NCBI GenBank assembly: GCA_028713005.1
Contig: JAQTPC010000007.1
Span: 1-46,281, forward strand
Length of the DNA stretch: 46,281 bases
Direction of reading: 5' to 3'
From: Minisyncoccota bacterium
GTDB taxonomy: Bacteria > Patescibacteriota > Minisyncoccia > Phycocordibacterales > PALSA-1337
Shown here one piece after another: positions 26,376-36,374 of the stretch. The notes below the pieces were generated by a model, which saw only the letters and a list, made by a program, of their open reading frames with translations, did not search any database and was not told the origin of the DNA. Every line of letters starts with the position of its first letter. Position 1 is the stretch's first letter. A program made the translations under genes and the position numbers.

Positions 26376-27826
26376 ATATTCTTCAAAATACCTTTTAAAA
26401 TCCCTTCACTTTCTATATCCAACTTGACCATTTCTTTCAAAATATCCTTTGGATCACGTAAAGCAACCTCACCACCCTTATTTGGATTCTTCACAGACAA
26501 GTCAAAAGTCTTCTGATTAATATCAGCCGCATCTACGGACCAAGAATTTTCTGAATTAGCCTTAGTTTTTTGGAGTGTTACAAATGAAGCTAGATCCTTT
26601 TCATTCAAAGGATTTGTCTTACCTAGGTTTCTATCAAGACCAAGTTGGTAATACCAGATCTTCTTTGTTGGAGAACCCTTCTCAAAAAATAGAATCACTG
26701 TCTTTACTCCTGCACCTGTAAATGTCCCGCCTGGAAGATCGAGGACTGTATGTAGGTTACAGCTTTCAAGTAACTGTTTACGTAGTGATACTGAGGCATT
26801 GTCCGTATTCGAGAGAAATGTATTTTTAATAACAATACCTGCCTTACCGTCAGCTTTGAGTATTTTTATAAAGTGTTGGAGGAATAAGAAAGCTGTCTCA
26901 CCAGTTTTGATTGGGAAATTTTGTTGCACCTCAGCACGTTCTTTGCCACCAAATGGAGGGTTCGCTAGGACCACGTCATAACGATCTTTTTCTTGTATAT
27001 CTGCTAGATTTTCTCCGAGAGTATTCGTATGAATAATATTTGGTGCATCGATGCCATGAAGAATCATATTCATGATACCGATAATATAGGCGAGGGATTT
27101 CTTTTCCTTACCGTAGAATGTCTTCTTTTGTAGGATCTCCAGGTCCTTGGTAGACAGGTCCTTGCTTTGCTTTAGGTATTCAAAAGCCTCAACTAGAAAC
27201 CCTGCTGAACCGACAGCACCATCGTAGATCTTATCTCCGATCTTTGGACCAACAACCTTTATTATAGTTTTAATGAGAGGGCGAGGTGTGTAATATTCAC
27301 CACCATTTCGTCCGGCATTGCCCATATTCTTGATCTTGCCTTCATAGAGGTGTGAGAGTTCGTGCTTTTCTTCTTGTGATCGGAAATGCATACCATCTAC
27401 GATATTCAAAATCTCACGAAGATTGTAGCCACTCTGAATCTTATTCTTTATCTCGCTAAAAATCTCACCGATTTTATATTCGATAGTGTCCGCACTTTCA
27501 GCATCAGTTTTAAACTTCTTGAGAAATGGAAATAACTTTTGATCAACAAAATCCTTCAGATCATCTCCTGACAAAGCCTTGTTGTGATCTAGCTTGCCAT
27601 CTTTAGTCTTTGGACACGCCCAAGTCTCCCATGTGTATTGAGGTGGCAGTATATGTGAGTAGTCTCTACTTGCTAGGCGGGCAGAAAGTACACGATCCTT
27701 TTCTAGGTCATCAAGATACTTCAGGAATAGTATCCATGAGGTTTGCTCGACATAATCAAGCTCACTGGATGCACCAGCGTCTTTATGTAGGATATCGTCT
27801 ATGTTTTTGAATGCTTGTTCGAACAT
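26372..27826 (-). CDS. hsdM: Type I restriction enzyme M subunit
   Basis: NAGRNGGEYYTPRPLIKTI, DGAVGSAGFLVEA, VVLANPPFGGKE (NPPF). Confidence 0.94.
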   Translation of the reverse strand: MFEQAFKNIDDILHKDAGASSELDYVEQTSWILFLKYLDDLEKDRVLSARLASRDYSHILPPQYTWETWACPKTKDGKLDHNKALSGDDLKDFVDQKLFPFLKKFKTDAESADTIEYKIGEIFSEIKNKIQSGYNLREILNIVDGMHFRSQEEKHELSHLYEGKIKNMGNAGRNGGEYYTPRPLIKTIIKVVGPKIGDKIYDGAVGSAGFLVEAFEYLKQSKDLSTKDLEILQKKTFYGKEKKSLAYIIGIMNMILHGIDAPNIIHTNTLGENLADIQEKDRYDVVLANPPFGGKERAEVQQNFPIKTGETAFLFLQHFIKILKADGKAGIVIKNTFLSNTDNASVSLRKQLLESCNLHTVLDLPGGTFTGAGVKTVILFFEKGSPTKKIWYYQLGLDRNLGKTNPLNEKDLASFVTLQKTKANSENSWSVDAADINQKTFDLSVKNPNKGGEVALRDPKDILKEMVKLDIESEGILKGILKNI

Positions 27827-27887
27827 AGGAAAATCCTACCATTTTTCAACGTTTTTTTGAAGTAAAGAGAAGCTGTAAGTCTTAATT

Positions 27888-28493
27888 TTAATGCCCCTCC
27901 CCTTGCCAGGCCTTGATCGCCTGACTTGGGTACACCAACTGCAATACATTCAATGTCAGATTGTCCCTCACCCACCAGAGCGTACCCAACTCAAAGACGA
28001 TGATAATAGCGACGAGCACCCATACCTTGAAAAATCTGGCCCAGAGGAAACCAAGCGCCATCATGAGGACATCACAGGTAGAGTTCATGACGGAGTCACC
28101 AAAGTAGCCGAGCGCGATCGTTGCTTCACGATATCTGTTGATGATGAGTGGTGAATTTTCCAACAACTCCCAGCCACCTTCAATCAACAACGCAATCAAG
28201 AACCACCACTTACGGGGAAACTTATCCTGCAGACGTTTAGGCAACTTACTCCAGATGAACCACAGAAAACCATAGAAGAGTATGCCGTGAATAATATGTG
28301 AAAACGAATAGACGTCAGCGACACGCTGAGATGTTTCATTACCCCAGATGTTGTTATCCCACCAACCGAAGGCACCATCAGGACCGAGGAGTGACCTTCC
28401 TTCTGACCATTCAATACCAGCAACGAGCCCACACACGATAACGGCGCTCAGGATAATAAAGCGATGCTTCTTGATGAAAGAAATAATATTCAT
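27888..28493 (-). CDS. DUF2585/UPF0314-like membrane protein
   Basis: SFSHIIHGILFYGFLWF, NSPLIINRYREATIALGYFGDSVMNS. Confidence 0.8.
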   Translation of the reverse strand: MNIISFIKKHRFIILSAVIVCGLVAGIEWSEGRSLLGPDGAFGWWDNNIWGNETSQRVADVYSFSHIIHGILFYGFLWFIWSKLPKRLQDKFPRKWWFLIALLIEGGWELLENSPLIINRYREATIALGYFGDSVMNSTCDVLMMALGFLWARFFKVWVLVAIIIVFELGTLWWVRDNLTLNVLQLVYPSQAIKAWQGEGH

Positions 28494-28522
28494 GGCTCTA
28501 GTATAGCACCGAAAAAACCTCA

Positions 28523-28558
28523 TTGACTCAGCTTTTATCCTCATTCATAATGTGTCAT
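28523..28558 (+). promoter_or_regulatory. Promoter giving an apparently leaderless doxX transcript
   Basis: TTGACT-17-CATAAT, then 7 nt, then ATG. Confidence 0.6.
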
Positions 28559-28969
28559 ATGACTAAAATACAAAAAATCATTTATTACACCTTACTCACC
28601 TTGATGAGTCTCGGCTTTATCGCTGCAGGTATCCCAAAGGTTACTGCTGACGCTATGGCTGTCGCTGGCTTTGCTCAGGCCCACTTGCCTCTCTGGTTCC
28701 TCTACTTCATCGGAGTAGCAGAACTTGCGGGTGCTATCGGCCTTTGGATCCCACGCCTCTTCAAGTATGCAGCATATGGTCTCTGGATCATCCTCGCTGG
28801 TGCAGTCGTTACGACTCTCATCTTTACCCCTACACCAGGTATTGCTATCGTCCCTGCAGTCTATGCCATCATCCTTGGCATCATCTACTGGCTCCATGGC
28901 AAGCGTGGAGTAGCTCCAGTAGCACCTGTTGCACCAACTGAGACTCCTACTCAAAACCCAGTTGCGTAA
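28559..28969 (+). CDS. DoxX-family membrane protein
   Basis: LGFIAAGIPKV...PLWFLYFIGVAELAGAIGLWIPRLFKYAA. Confidence 0.85.
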   Translation: MTKIQKIIYYTLLTLMSLGFIAAGIPKVTADAMAVAGFAQAHLPLWFLYFIGVAELAGAIGLWIPRLFKYAAYGLWIILAGAVVTTLIFTPTPGIAIVPAVYAIILGIIYWLHGKRGVAPVAPVAPTETPTQNPVA

Positions 28970-29110
28970 TTATTAAAATAAATAAAATGCCGCTCACTAC
29001 ATGGTGGGCGGTTTTTTATTTGTTTGACGTGTTTGTATGTTTGTGTTATATTATTTGCAGAGTGGTGAACGTTAAGTAACCACCTGAACCAACAAAATGA
29101 AAGGATAGTT

Positions 29111-29563
29111 ATGCAGAAAATGAATGTGGTATTCAGATCAGCCCAAGGCTTTTGGCGTTTCCAGTCAAAGCAGTGGTGGCGAGAAAATGGATTCACCGGC
29201 CAATTCTGTGGAATATACAATTCGGGTATGCATTTGTATGTATGGCCTGAAGACAAACCCCCGGGATCATTCATCGAACCGCCGACCATTCTCAAATTGT
29301 TCCCATTCAACATACCAGACCAGTTTGGTATCAAGTCTCGTGATGTCAGATTCATTCACAAAGGTCACGAATTTGGTTCAATGGGAGGCAAAGCTACTGT
29401 ATTCGCCTACCGTGGAGAAAATCCACAGAAGGTTGCGAATACATGTAACATTGTAATCCCCGCACATCACATTGCATTTGTTATCAGTGCTTCGGGCGAC
29501 CGTGGACTCATAACAAGATTGCAACCTGCAGTCATGTCATCGTTTGTTCTTGAGTGGCCGTAA
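29111..29563 (+). CDS. Hypothetical protein
   Basis: TTGACG-17-TATATT promoter at 29024-29052, SD GAAAGGA. Confidence 0.6.
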   Translation: MQKMNVVFRSAQGFWRFQSKQWWRENGFTGQFCGIYNSGMHLYVWPEDKPPGSFIEPPTILKLFPFNIPDQFGIKSRDVRFIHKGHEFGSMGGKATVFAYRGENPQKVANTCNIVIPAHHIAFVISASGDRGLITRLQPAVMSSFVLEWP

Positions 29564-29791
29564 TATCAGAGTCCCCTGTTCTTTATAGGCAGTAGAAGCC
29601 GAGAATTCTATAAAATAAAATGCGGAGCGTATCTAAACCGATATTAACTCTACATATAAATATAATTTCGAATCTAATTAATTGTAATAATAACAATAAG
29701 AAGATTCAAAAGGGCGATGCACATACATGCATCGCCTCATTTATTTTGTATTACTGTACATCCACCTCTCAACGTGTTACAGTTCGTCCCT

Positions 29792-30745
29792 ATGGCTAGA
29801 CCATTTTCTCCCTCACCAAAGTTTGGCAATCGCCCAAACAACAGACCAAACAAAGCTCCTTTTACAAAAAAGGGTCCTTTCGGCGCACGAAATGGGGCTC
29901 GGCCAACCTCAGCTGGAACCCCTATCCGCTCAACGAGTGTTCCTGGTATGTCTATCGGTCAAATCACAAGTAAGTTAAACCCCTCTTCTCGAACCATTCA
30001 CAAGCCATCAAAGCCTGCTCGTGGCCCTTCACCCATCCCAAAGAAAGCAGCTGGCGAGTTCCCTATGCGCATCAACAAATACCTCGGCTTCAAAGGTTAC
30101 TCAACCCGCCGTGGTGCCGATGATCTCATCCTACGTCACATGGTCACCATCAATGGAAAGTTTGCTGCTCTCGGCGATCAGGTCAATGAACATGACACGG
30201 TCGAAGTCCGCAACATGCGCAAGCCTGAGTCATATAGTTATTATGCGTACAACAAACCTCGTGGCGTCAGCACTGATCCTACCCGCAAAGGTACACTCGA
30301 TATCAGTCAGTCTATTCCTCTCACCAACGTCTTTCCTGTCGGCGGTCTCGATGTCAATGCCGAAGGTCTCGTCATCCTAACCAATGATCGCCGTATCACT
30401 GACCGTCTTCTCAATCCTGCTCATGAGCATATGAAAGAGTTCATCATCCAGACTATCACTCCCCTCCGTGCCAACTTCAAAGAAAAGATGGAGTCAGGTG
30501 TGGTCATCAACGGTTCAAAGCCCCTCCACTACAGTACAAAAATCATCAACGATCACCTCTTTACAGTGCGCCTCAGTGATAGCGGTAGTCACCTCCGTCA
30601 GATGTGTTCGATGTTCTTCGCCGAGATCGAAAGCCTCAAGCGCACACAGATCATGAATGTCACCCTTGGTAAACTTTCACCAAATGAATTTCGTAGGATT
30701 GAGGGTGAGGAACTTACGGGATTTTTGAGAGCGCTTGGATTGTAG
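29792..30745 (+). CDS. Pseudouridine synthase, RsuA/RluB family
   Basis: S4-like MRINKYLGFKGYSTRRGADDLI; YNKPRGVSTD; FPVGGLDVNAEGLVILTND. Confidence 0.92.
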   Translation: MARPFSPSPKFGNRPNNRPNKAPFTKKGPFGARNGARPTSAGTPIRSTSVPGMSIGQITSKLNPSSRTIHKPSKPARGPSPIPKKAAGEFPMRINKYLGFKGYSTRRGADDLILRHMVTINGKFAALGDQVNEHDTVEVRNMRKPESYSYYAYNKPRGVSTDPTRKGTLDISQSIPLTNVFPVGGLDVNAEGLVILTNDRRITDRLLNPAHEHMKEFIIQTITPLRANFKEKMESGVVINGSKPLHYSTKIINDHLFTVRLSDSGSHLRQMCSMFFAEIESLKRTQIMNVTLGKLSPNEFRRIEGEELTGFLRALGL

Positions 30746-30747
30746 GT

Positions 30748-32430
30748 TTATTTACCCATCTCCAAGGTCTGATCTATCTTGATCTGACTGACGAAATCAT
30801 GCACGTGTGAGACCATGATGAGGGCGCCTTCATAGGCATCGAGCGCCTTGGCGATAACGGGGATATGGCGGAAATTGATATGGTTGGTTGGCTCATCCAT
30901 GATAAGGAGTCCGGGACGGAGCAAGACCAGACGAGCAAAGGCCACAAGACCCTTTTGTCCTTCTGACAGCGAACCGATCTTTTTGTGAACCATCTCACCG
31001 GTGATAAGAAATGCTGCAGCAGTAGCGCGCAACTCTGTTTCGAGGAAACGACCGTCGACTGAGCGAATGATCTTTTCGAGTGATTGATAGACAGTATCAT
31101 TGAAATCCATCATGGAGAAATCTTGACGATAGTAGCCAACACGGACACCATCCATGATCTTTATGCCTTCCACAGGTGTTGCAGGATTTGAAGCTGCGTA
31201 AATCTTTTCTATGAGGGTACTCTTACCTATGCCGTTTGGACCTGAGATGAGGAGATGATTTCTCTTTCGTAATGCCACTTTTGCATTGTGCTTGACTGGC
31301 TTATGCGTTTTGAGATCAAGCGCTGTATATGATGAGATGTTGATGATCTCACCGATCAAATCTGGCTGTGAAGGGATGGTGAACTGCTTGATCGTCTTAT
31401 CTTCTCTACGCACATCGACGATCTCCTCTTCGAGTTCTTCTGCTTTCTCGCGCATACGCTTTGCAACCAGACGCATCTGACCACCTTTGTTCGCAAAGAC
31501 ATTGGCCTGATCCTTGTTGGCTTGAATCTGCTTTTCCAACTGCGCATTTTTCATATTTTCTTTTTCAATGCGGGCAGTGATCTGGTCTATCACGTCCTTA
31601 TAGTCACCCACGTACTGCTCAATCTTTTTTGTATGAATATCAAGATACAAGACACCATGGGTAAAGGCATTCAAGAAATCCGCATCGTGAGAAATGACGA
31701 TACAAGTCTTTTTATAATTAATCAAAAAATCCGTCAGATGTTCGATACCAGCTTTGTCGAGATTGTTGGTTGGCTCATCGAGGAGGAGGATATCAGGATC
31801 TTGGATGAGAGCAGAAGCGAGGAGGAGACGTGCCTGCTGACCACCTGAAAATGTTTTGACCTGGCGATCTTTGACGTCGATAAGTGCCGCGGAATCAGAA
31901 AGGGATTTTGAAGGACGTTTCGGAACGCGACTGGCGTGAGAACCAGCCGCTGAGTCAGCAGACTCAGACGGCGTGTCCTTCAAAACCTTTTCTGATTTTG
32001 CGGTTTTGTGGACGTTCAAATTGACCACTTCAAGAACTGCATCGATACGTGGATCAAGATCATACACTTTATCTGCAAAACAGTTTGCAAAGAAATCACG
32101 CACAGTGAGCTCAAGGTCAGGACGTGGGATGACCTGACGTGCAGTAGCAACGGTACATCCGTTGGTGATATAGATAGAGCCTGATTCTGGCTTGTGCCCT
32201 TCAGTCGTATTGCCCGCATGCTCTGCTCCGAGGATGAGACCAAAGATAGTACTCTTACCTGCGCCATTTTGACCCATCAGGGTTACTTTGGTACCACGAC
32301 GAACAGTAAAGTTGACCTCGTCCAATATAAAATGATTGTGACCATGCTCAAAAGACACATCCTCAAAGCGGAGGACGGTATCGCCGGTGAAAGCGCCAAC
32401 AGTTGAGCGGGATTGTGAGTTCTTTGCCAT
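30748..32430 (-). CDS. ABC-F family ATP-binding protein
   Basis: Two NBDs: GQNGAGKST, FSGGQQARLLLASALIQDPDILLLDEPTNNLD, and GPNGIGKST, LSEGQKGLVAFARLVLLRPGLLIMDEPTNHI. Confidence 0.93.
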   Translation of the reverse strand: MAKNSQSRSTVGAFTGDTVLRFEDVSFEHGHNHFILDEVNFTVRRGTKVTLMGQNGAGKSTIFGLILGAEHAGNTTEGHKPESGSIYITNGCTVATARQVIPRPDLELTVRDFFANCFADKVYDLDPRIDAVLEVVNLNVHKTAKSEKVLKDTPSESADSAAGSHASRVPKRPSKSLSDSAALIDVKDRQVKTFSGGQQARLLLASALIQDPDILLLDEPTNNLDKAGIEHLTDFLINYKKTCIVISHDADFLNAFTHGVLYLDIHTKKIEQYVGDYKDVIDQITARIEKENMKNAQLEKQIQANKDQANVFANKGGQMRLVAKRMREKAEELEEEIVDVRREDKTIKQFTIPSQPDLIGEIINISSYTALDLKTHKPVKHNAKVALRKRNHLLISGPNGIGKSTLIEKIYAASNPATPVEGIKIMDGVRVGYYRQDFSMMDFNDTVYQSLEKIIRSVDGRFLETELRATAAAFLITGEMVHKKIGSLSEGQKGLVAFARLVLLRPGLLIMDEPTNHINFRHIPVIAKALDAYEGALIMVSHVHDFVSQIKIDQTLEMGK

Positions 32431-32596
32431 AGGGATATAGAGTACGATATTTTGAGCGTTATAGCTAGTCTTTGTATGGTATTGATGGACAAAATGGCTT
32501 ATTTATGCTATATTTGTGGATGAAGCTCTTTCGCTAACCAAAATGGAGGTTGGCAAAACAAAGCAATAACAATGTAGTTGGAGAAAATTGTAAATT

Positions 32597-32956
32597 ATGG
32601 ATGAGGAAATTATTCCAGACGAGACTCGTTTCAGTGCAGGCAATGTGACGTTCGTTACCAAAGGAAAGGTGTTGGGCAAAGAGGATATGTATCACGTCCT
32701 TCAGTCGATCACCGGTGCGGCCGTCAAACCCAAAATGACTGAGATGAAAGGTGCTCGTGTTCGTCAACTTATCGAGGAACATGCGGCAACAAAGGCGCTT
32801 GGCGACATGCAAACACGTAGCAATGGTGGCAGTCGCGGTGGAAGCACTCGCTTAACCGCAGCTGAAAGCTATCGTGCTCGTGAGCGTCGAAAAGGTCTCC
32901 TGATTCAAATTCACAAAAGGGTCACTGCTCGTCACCTGTCACTAAGCACTGCATAA
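32597..32956 (+). CDS. Hypothetical protein
   Basis: ORF with own upstream promoter-like region and downstream terminator. Confidence 0.55.
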   Translation: MDEEIIPDETRFSAGNVTFVTKGKVLGKEDMYHVLQSITGAAVKPKMTEMKGARVRQLIEEHAATKALGDMQTRSNGGSRGGSTRLTAAESYRARERRKGLLIQIHKRVTARHLSLSTA

Positions 32957-32969
32957 TTCTTTACCACAA

Positions 32970-33005
32970 ACATGCCGGATTCCAAGAGGAATCCGGCATT
33001 TACTT
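32970..33005 (+). terminator. Rho-independent terminator
   Basis: TGCCGGATTCCAAGAGGAATCCGGCATTTACTTTT. Confidence 0.8.
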
Positions 33006-33018
33006 TTACACAATTATT

Positions 33019-33387
33019 TTACTTACTCTTCCTTCTATGAATCATGATCTGGTTGCCATCAGGATCTTCGATGATAACCATGTTGCACGCTGGACCATCA
33101 TATGGATCCATCACTATTTTTATATTTTTTGCTTTAAGTTCAGCAAGTGCAGCATCAAAATTTTCTGCTTCAAGAGCGACAGTACCACCTGTCTTTCCAG
33201 GTTTAAAATTTGGCGCACCTTTGCCAATAGCGAGCGTATCAGGACCGATCTCATACTCGATAAATACCATTTCCTCCCCTATCCACTCTGAACTAGCCTT
33301 GAGACCGAGTACACCTTCGTAAAAAGAACGTGCTTTGGCAACATCAATGATGGGGTACGAAACAAATGAGAATGAGGTAAATTTCAT
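33019..33387 (-). CDS. VOC (glyoxalase/bleomycin resistance) family protein
   Basis: ARSFYEGVLGLKASSEW...VIIEDPDGNQIMIH. Confidence 0.88.
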   Translation of the reverse strand: MKFTSFSFVSYPIIDVAKARSFYEGVLGLKASSEWIGEEMVFIEYEIGPDTLAIGKGAPNFKPGKTGGTVALEAENFDAALAELKAKNIKIVMDPYDGPACNMVIIEDPDGNQIMIHRRKSK

Positions 33388-33530
33388 AAGATAATTTAAT
33401 ATAGATTAATTGATTACAATGAGTCTATTATAGCAACAATCATGCTTACAAACTGATTGACAAATGACTGATTTTAAACGAATATTCTATGGAATGTCCG
33501 CCCTTTAAACACCCAGGAGAAAGGAATCAC

Positions 33531-34028
33531 ATGCACTCGACAAACCTTATAGTCATTGCTATTGCAGTTCTAACTTTTAGTATCGTTGCATGGCTCCACT
33601 TCCGAAGACATGCAAAGGTTGAACTCAACGATTACGTTGAGATTCTCGACTACGAAGAGTGGAGGTCCTGGGATTCTATCCAGACCCAAATGGAAGAAGA
33701 GCACCATGGATGGCTTGATACACTTGAAGTAATTTGCTCACTCATAATCCTTGAAAATAAAGGATTGATCATGCACCGCAGCGTTCCACACGTCACGGCC
33801 TTCGGCGTAAAAGAAGTTCACGAATTCAGGCGTGGTAATAATGAAGGTGGCGAGGAAACCCCTCAAACAATTATTCCACCTCCACCCACTCACGGACTCA
33901 AACTTGTCACCGTGGTCAACGAACAAAAACCCCGCATTTCGGTGCGGGATTTTTTATTTTGCAGAGCTCAATACTATGTGAAAAACCTATTTCTTTTTTG
34001 TCCAAAGCTCAAAGGTAACGAGGAGTGA
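33531..34028 (+). CDS. Hypothetical membrane-anchored protein; 3' end runs through a terminator
   Basis: SD AGAAAGGA, MHSTNLIVIAIAVLTFSIVAWLHF TM; TTGACA promoter upstream. Confidence 0.55.
   Translation: MHSTNLIVIAIAVLTFSIVAWLHFRRHAKVELNDYVEILDYEEWRSWDSIQTQMEEEHHGWLDTLEVICSLIILENKGLIMHRSVPHVTAFGVKEVHEFRRGNNEGGEETPQTIIPPPPTHGLKLVTVVNEQKPRISVRDFLFCRAQYYVKNLFLFCPKLKGNEE
33925..33956. terminator. Intrinsic terminator (possibly bidirectional)
   Basis: AAAAACCCCGCATTTCGGTGCGGGATTTTTTA. Confidence 0.8.
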
Positions 34029-34919
34029 CGAACCAAAAGCAACAGATGAATACGTACCTGCGAGAATACCGATAATGAGAGCAAGTGTGAAATGCTGTGT
34101 CGCTTCCCCACCAAAGATATAGAGCGCAAAGAGGGCGATGAGTACCGTAAGTGATGTATTGATCGAACGAGTAAGTGTTTGATTGACTGATTCACCAACA
34201 ACATTAGCAAATGGCTTATTTGCACTTGCATGTGAGAGATTTTCACGAACACGGTCGAACACGACGATAGTATTGTGAATTGAGAAACCAAGAATGACGA
34301 GAAGTGCAGTAACGAACAGTGTATCAACCTCGTAGCCCGCATAGTGACCGAGGATAGCAAATGCACCGAGAGGAATGATGATGTCATGAACGAGAGAAAT
34401 GATAGCGATCAAACCATATTTCCATGACTTAACTGGCTCTGATACTTTGCGGAATGCGAATGTGATATAGAGAACGATACCAAGTATAACGAGGATGATA
34501 GATACAATAGCCTTACGAAGAGACTCGGCACCAAGGATAGGACCAATAGAGTCAAAACTCTTGATCGTCGAAGGTGCTGTACCATGCGCAGACAATACAC
34601 TGATAACCTCAGCTTTTTCAGCTTGAGTTACTGCCTTCATACGAACAAAGAAACCATTTGTACCACTTGGGCGAACTGAGACAGCAGGATCGATAGCTGA
34701 AATGCCACCAATGAGCGCGGTCTGTGTTGGCACCGTCGTCATGAGAGTCGTTGTCGAAAGTGAGATAGTTGGCTTGCTATCATATGACACTTCGATGAGG
34801 GTTCCACCAGCAAAATCAATGCCTGGCTTCAAACCCCAGAGCGCAAGAGCGACCATTGAAACGCCGATGAGGACAGCAGTGAAAACGTATAGAATGTTAC
34901 GGTTGTTGATGATCCACAT
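33987..34919 (-). CDS. secF: Protein translocase subunit SecF
   Basis: GIDFAGGTLIEV; GFSIHNTIVVFDRVREN. Confidence 0.95.
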   Translation of the reverse strand: MWIINNRNILYVFTAVLIGVSMVALALWGLKPGIDFAGGTLIEVSYDSKPTISLSTTTLMTTVPTQTALIGGISAIDPAVSVRPSGTNGFFVRMKAVTQAEKAEVISVLSAHGTAPSTIKSFDSIGPILGAESLRKAIVSIILVILGIVLYITFAFRKVSEPVKSWKYGLIAIISLVHDIIIPLGAFAILGHYAGYEVDTLFVTALLVILGFSIHNTIVVFDRVRENLSHASANKPFANVVGESVNQTLTRSINTSLTVLIALFALYIFGGEATQHFTLALIIGILAGTYSSVAFGSSLLVTFELWTKKK

Positions 34920-34920
34920 G

Positions 34921-36282
34921 TTATTTAATGAAGCCGTTACTAATAAGGAAGGTACTAAGTGCAGTCGTCTTGCGAGGTGCTACTGCGTACAAGAACATAC
35001 GTGATGCAGTGATAGCAGTGAACATTGATACACCCACACCAACGACGAATACGAGAGCGAAACCGGTGATGATAGCTGTAGAACCAAAGTAATACAAGAT
35101 AACACCAGTGATGATACTTGAGATGTTCGAATCACGGATAGATGTCCATGCACGTGCAAATCCTTCGTGCATAGCGTCTGATATGCCGCGGCCACGACGG
35201 AGTTCTTCTTTCATACGTTCAAAGATAAGGATGTTCGCATCTACTGCCATACCGATAGTGATGATAAATCCAGCGATACCTGCTGCAGAAAGAGTGACTG
35301 GAATCATCTTGAAGAGAGCGAGCATAAGTGCTGTATATACACCGAGTGCTACTACGGCTACAAGGCCAGGGAGACGATACCACAGTACGAGGAAAATACT
35401 GATGATAATGAAAGCGACGACACCCGCATATATACCACCGTTGACCGCTGCCTGTCCGAGTGATGGACCAATAGTCTGAGTTGAGATGAGTGAAATAGGA
35501 ACTGGCAATGCGCCGAAGTTGAGATCACGAACTACCTTTTGAACTTCAGGTAGAGTAAATGAACCACTGATTTGAGCCTGACCGCCAGTGATCTCTGACT
35601 GAACAACTGGAGCAGAAACAAGAGCACCATCGAGGAATATGCCGATGTAGTTGCCTATGTTGTTTTTTGTTATGTCACCAAAGAGTTTTGCACCGTCACT
35701 CGTGAATTGAAGTCCGACCTGTGGAGCATTTGTTGTATTGTTGAACTGAACTGAAGCACGGCTAACCATTGCTCCTGTGAGACCTGTCTCTTTGAAGAGT
35801 TTGATGTATTCGAGAGCTTGAGTAGTCGTTGACTGGCTCAAGATAGTTGTTGATGCCTGGAAAGCTTTGATATCTGCAGCGGTAGCGAGGCGGAATTCAA
35901 GAACTGGCGTTTGACCAATCTCAGCAGCTGCTTTGTCAGCATCAGTAATACCAGGGAGCTCGACGATAAGTTTGTAAGCATTACCCTCTCCTGCAAGCGC
36001 GCCACCGAGCTGAGTCTGCACTATAGGTTCACTGACACCGAGTGTATTGACACGACGTTCAACGACGTCACGGAGTGAAGCCATCGATGAAGTGATATCG
36101 TCGCCTGACATCTTTGATACGTCAGCTGAATAGACGAGGTGAGTACCACCAGAGAGATCGAGACCAAGATGAAATGGATGAAAACCAGCCCATGTACCAG
36201 CGACCTGTGAAGCATAGACGAAATAGCCAATAAGTAATGCGAAAATGAGTACGTAGACAGCCTTTATTCGTTGTTTAAACAT
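34921..36282 (-). CDS. secD: Protein translocase subunit SecD
   Basis: HLGLDLSGGTHLVY; GMAVDANILIFERMKEELRRG. Confidence 0.95.
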   Translation of the reverse strand: MFKQRIKAVYVLIFALLIGYFVYASQVAGTWAGFHPFHLGLDLSGGTHLVYSADVSKMSGDDITSSMASLRDVVERRVNTLGVSEPIVQTQLGGALAGEGNAYKLIVELPGITDADKAAAEIGQTPVLEFRLATAADIKAFQASTTILSQSTTTQALEYIKLFKETGLTGAMVSRASVQFNNTTNAPQVGLQFTSDGAKLFGDITKNNIGNYIGIFLDGALVSAPVVQSEITGGQAQISGSFTLPEVQKVVRDLNFGALPVPISLISTQTIGPSLGQAAVNGGIYAGVVAFIIISIFLVLWYRLPGLVAVVALGVYTALMLALFKMIPVTLSAAGIAGFIITIGMAVDANILIFERMKEELRRGRGISDAMHEGFARAWTSIRDSNISSIITGVILYYFGSTAIITGFALVFVVGVGVSMFTAITASRMFLYAVAPRKTTALSTFLISNGFIK

Positions 36283-36330
36283 AGGGCGTATTGTATAGAT
36301 TTAGTGGCTATATTGCAACGTTGACGGAAT

Positions 36331-36360
36331 CAAAAAAAAGCCACGTCATTGCTGATGTGG
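36331..36360 (-). terminator. Rho-independent terminator after aroD
   Basis: CCACATCAGCAATGACGTGGCTTTTTTTT (minus). Confidence 0.75.
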
Positions 36361-36374
36361 TTTGTGAAGAAACG

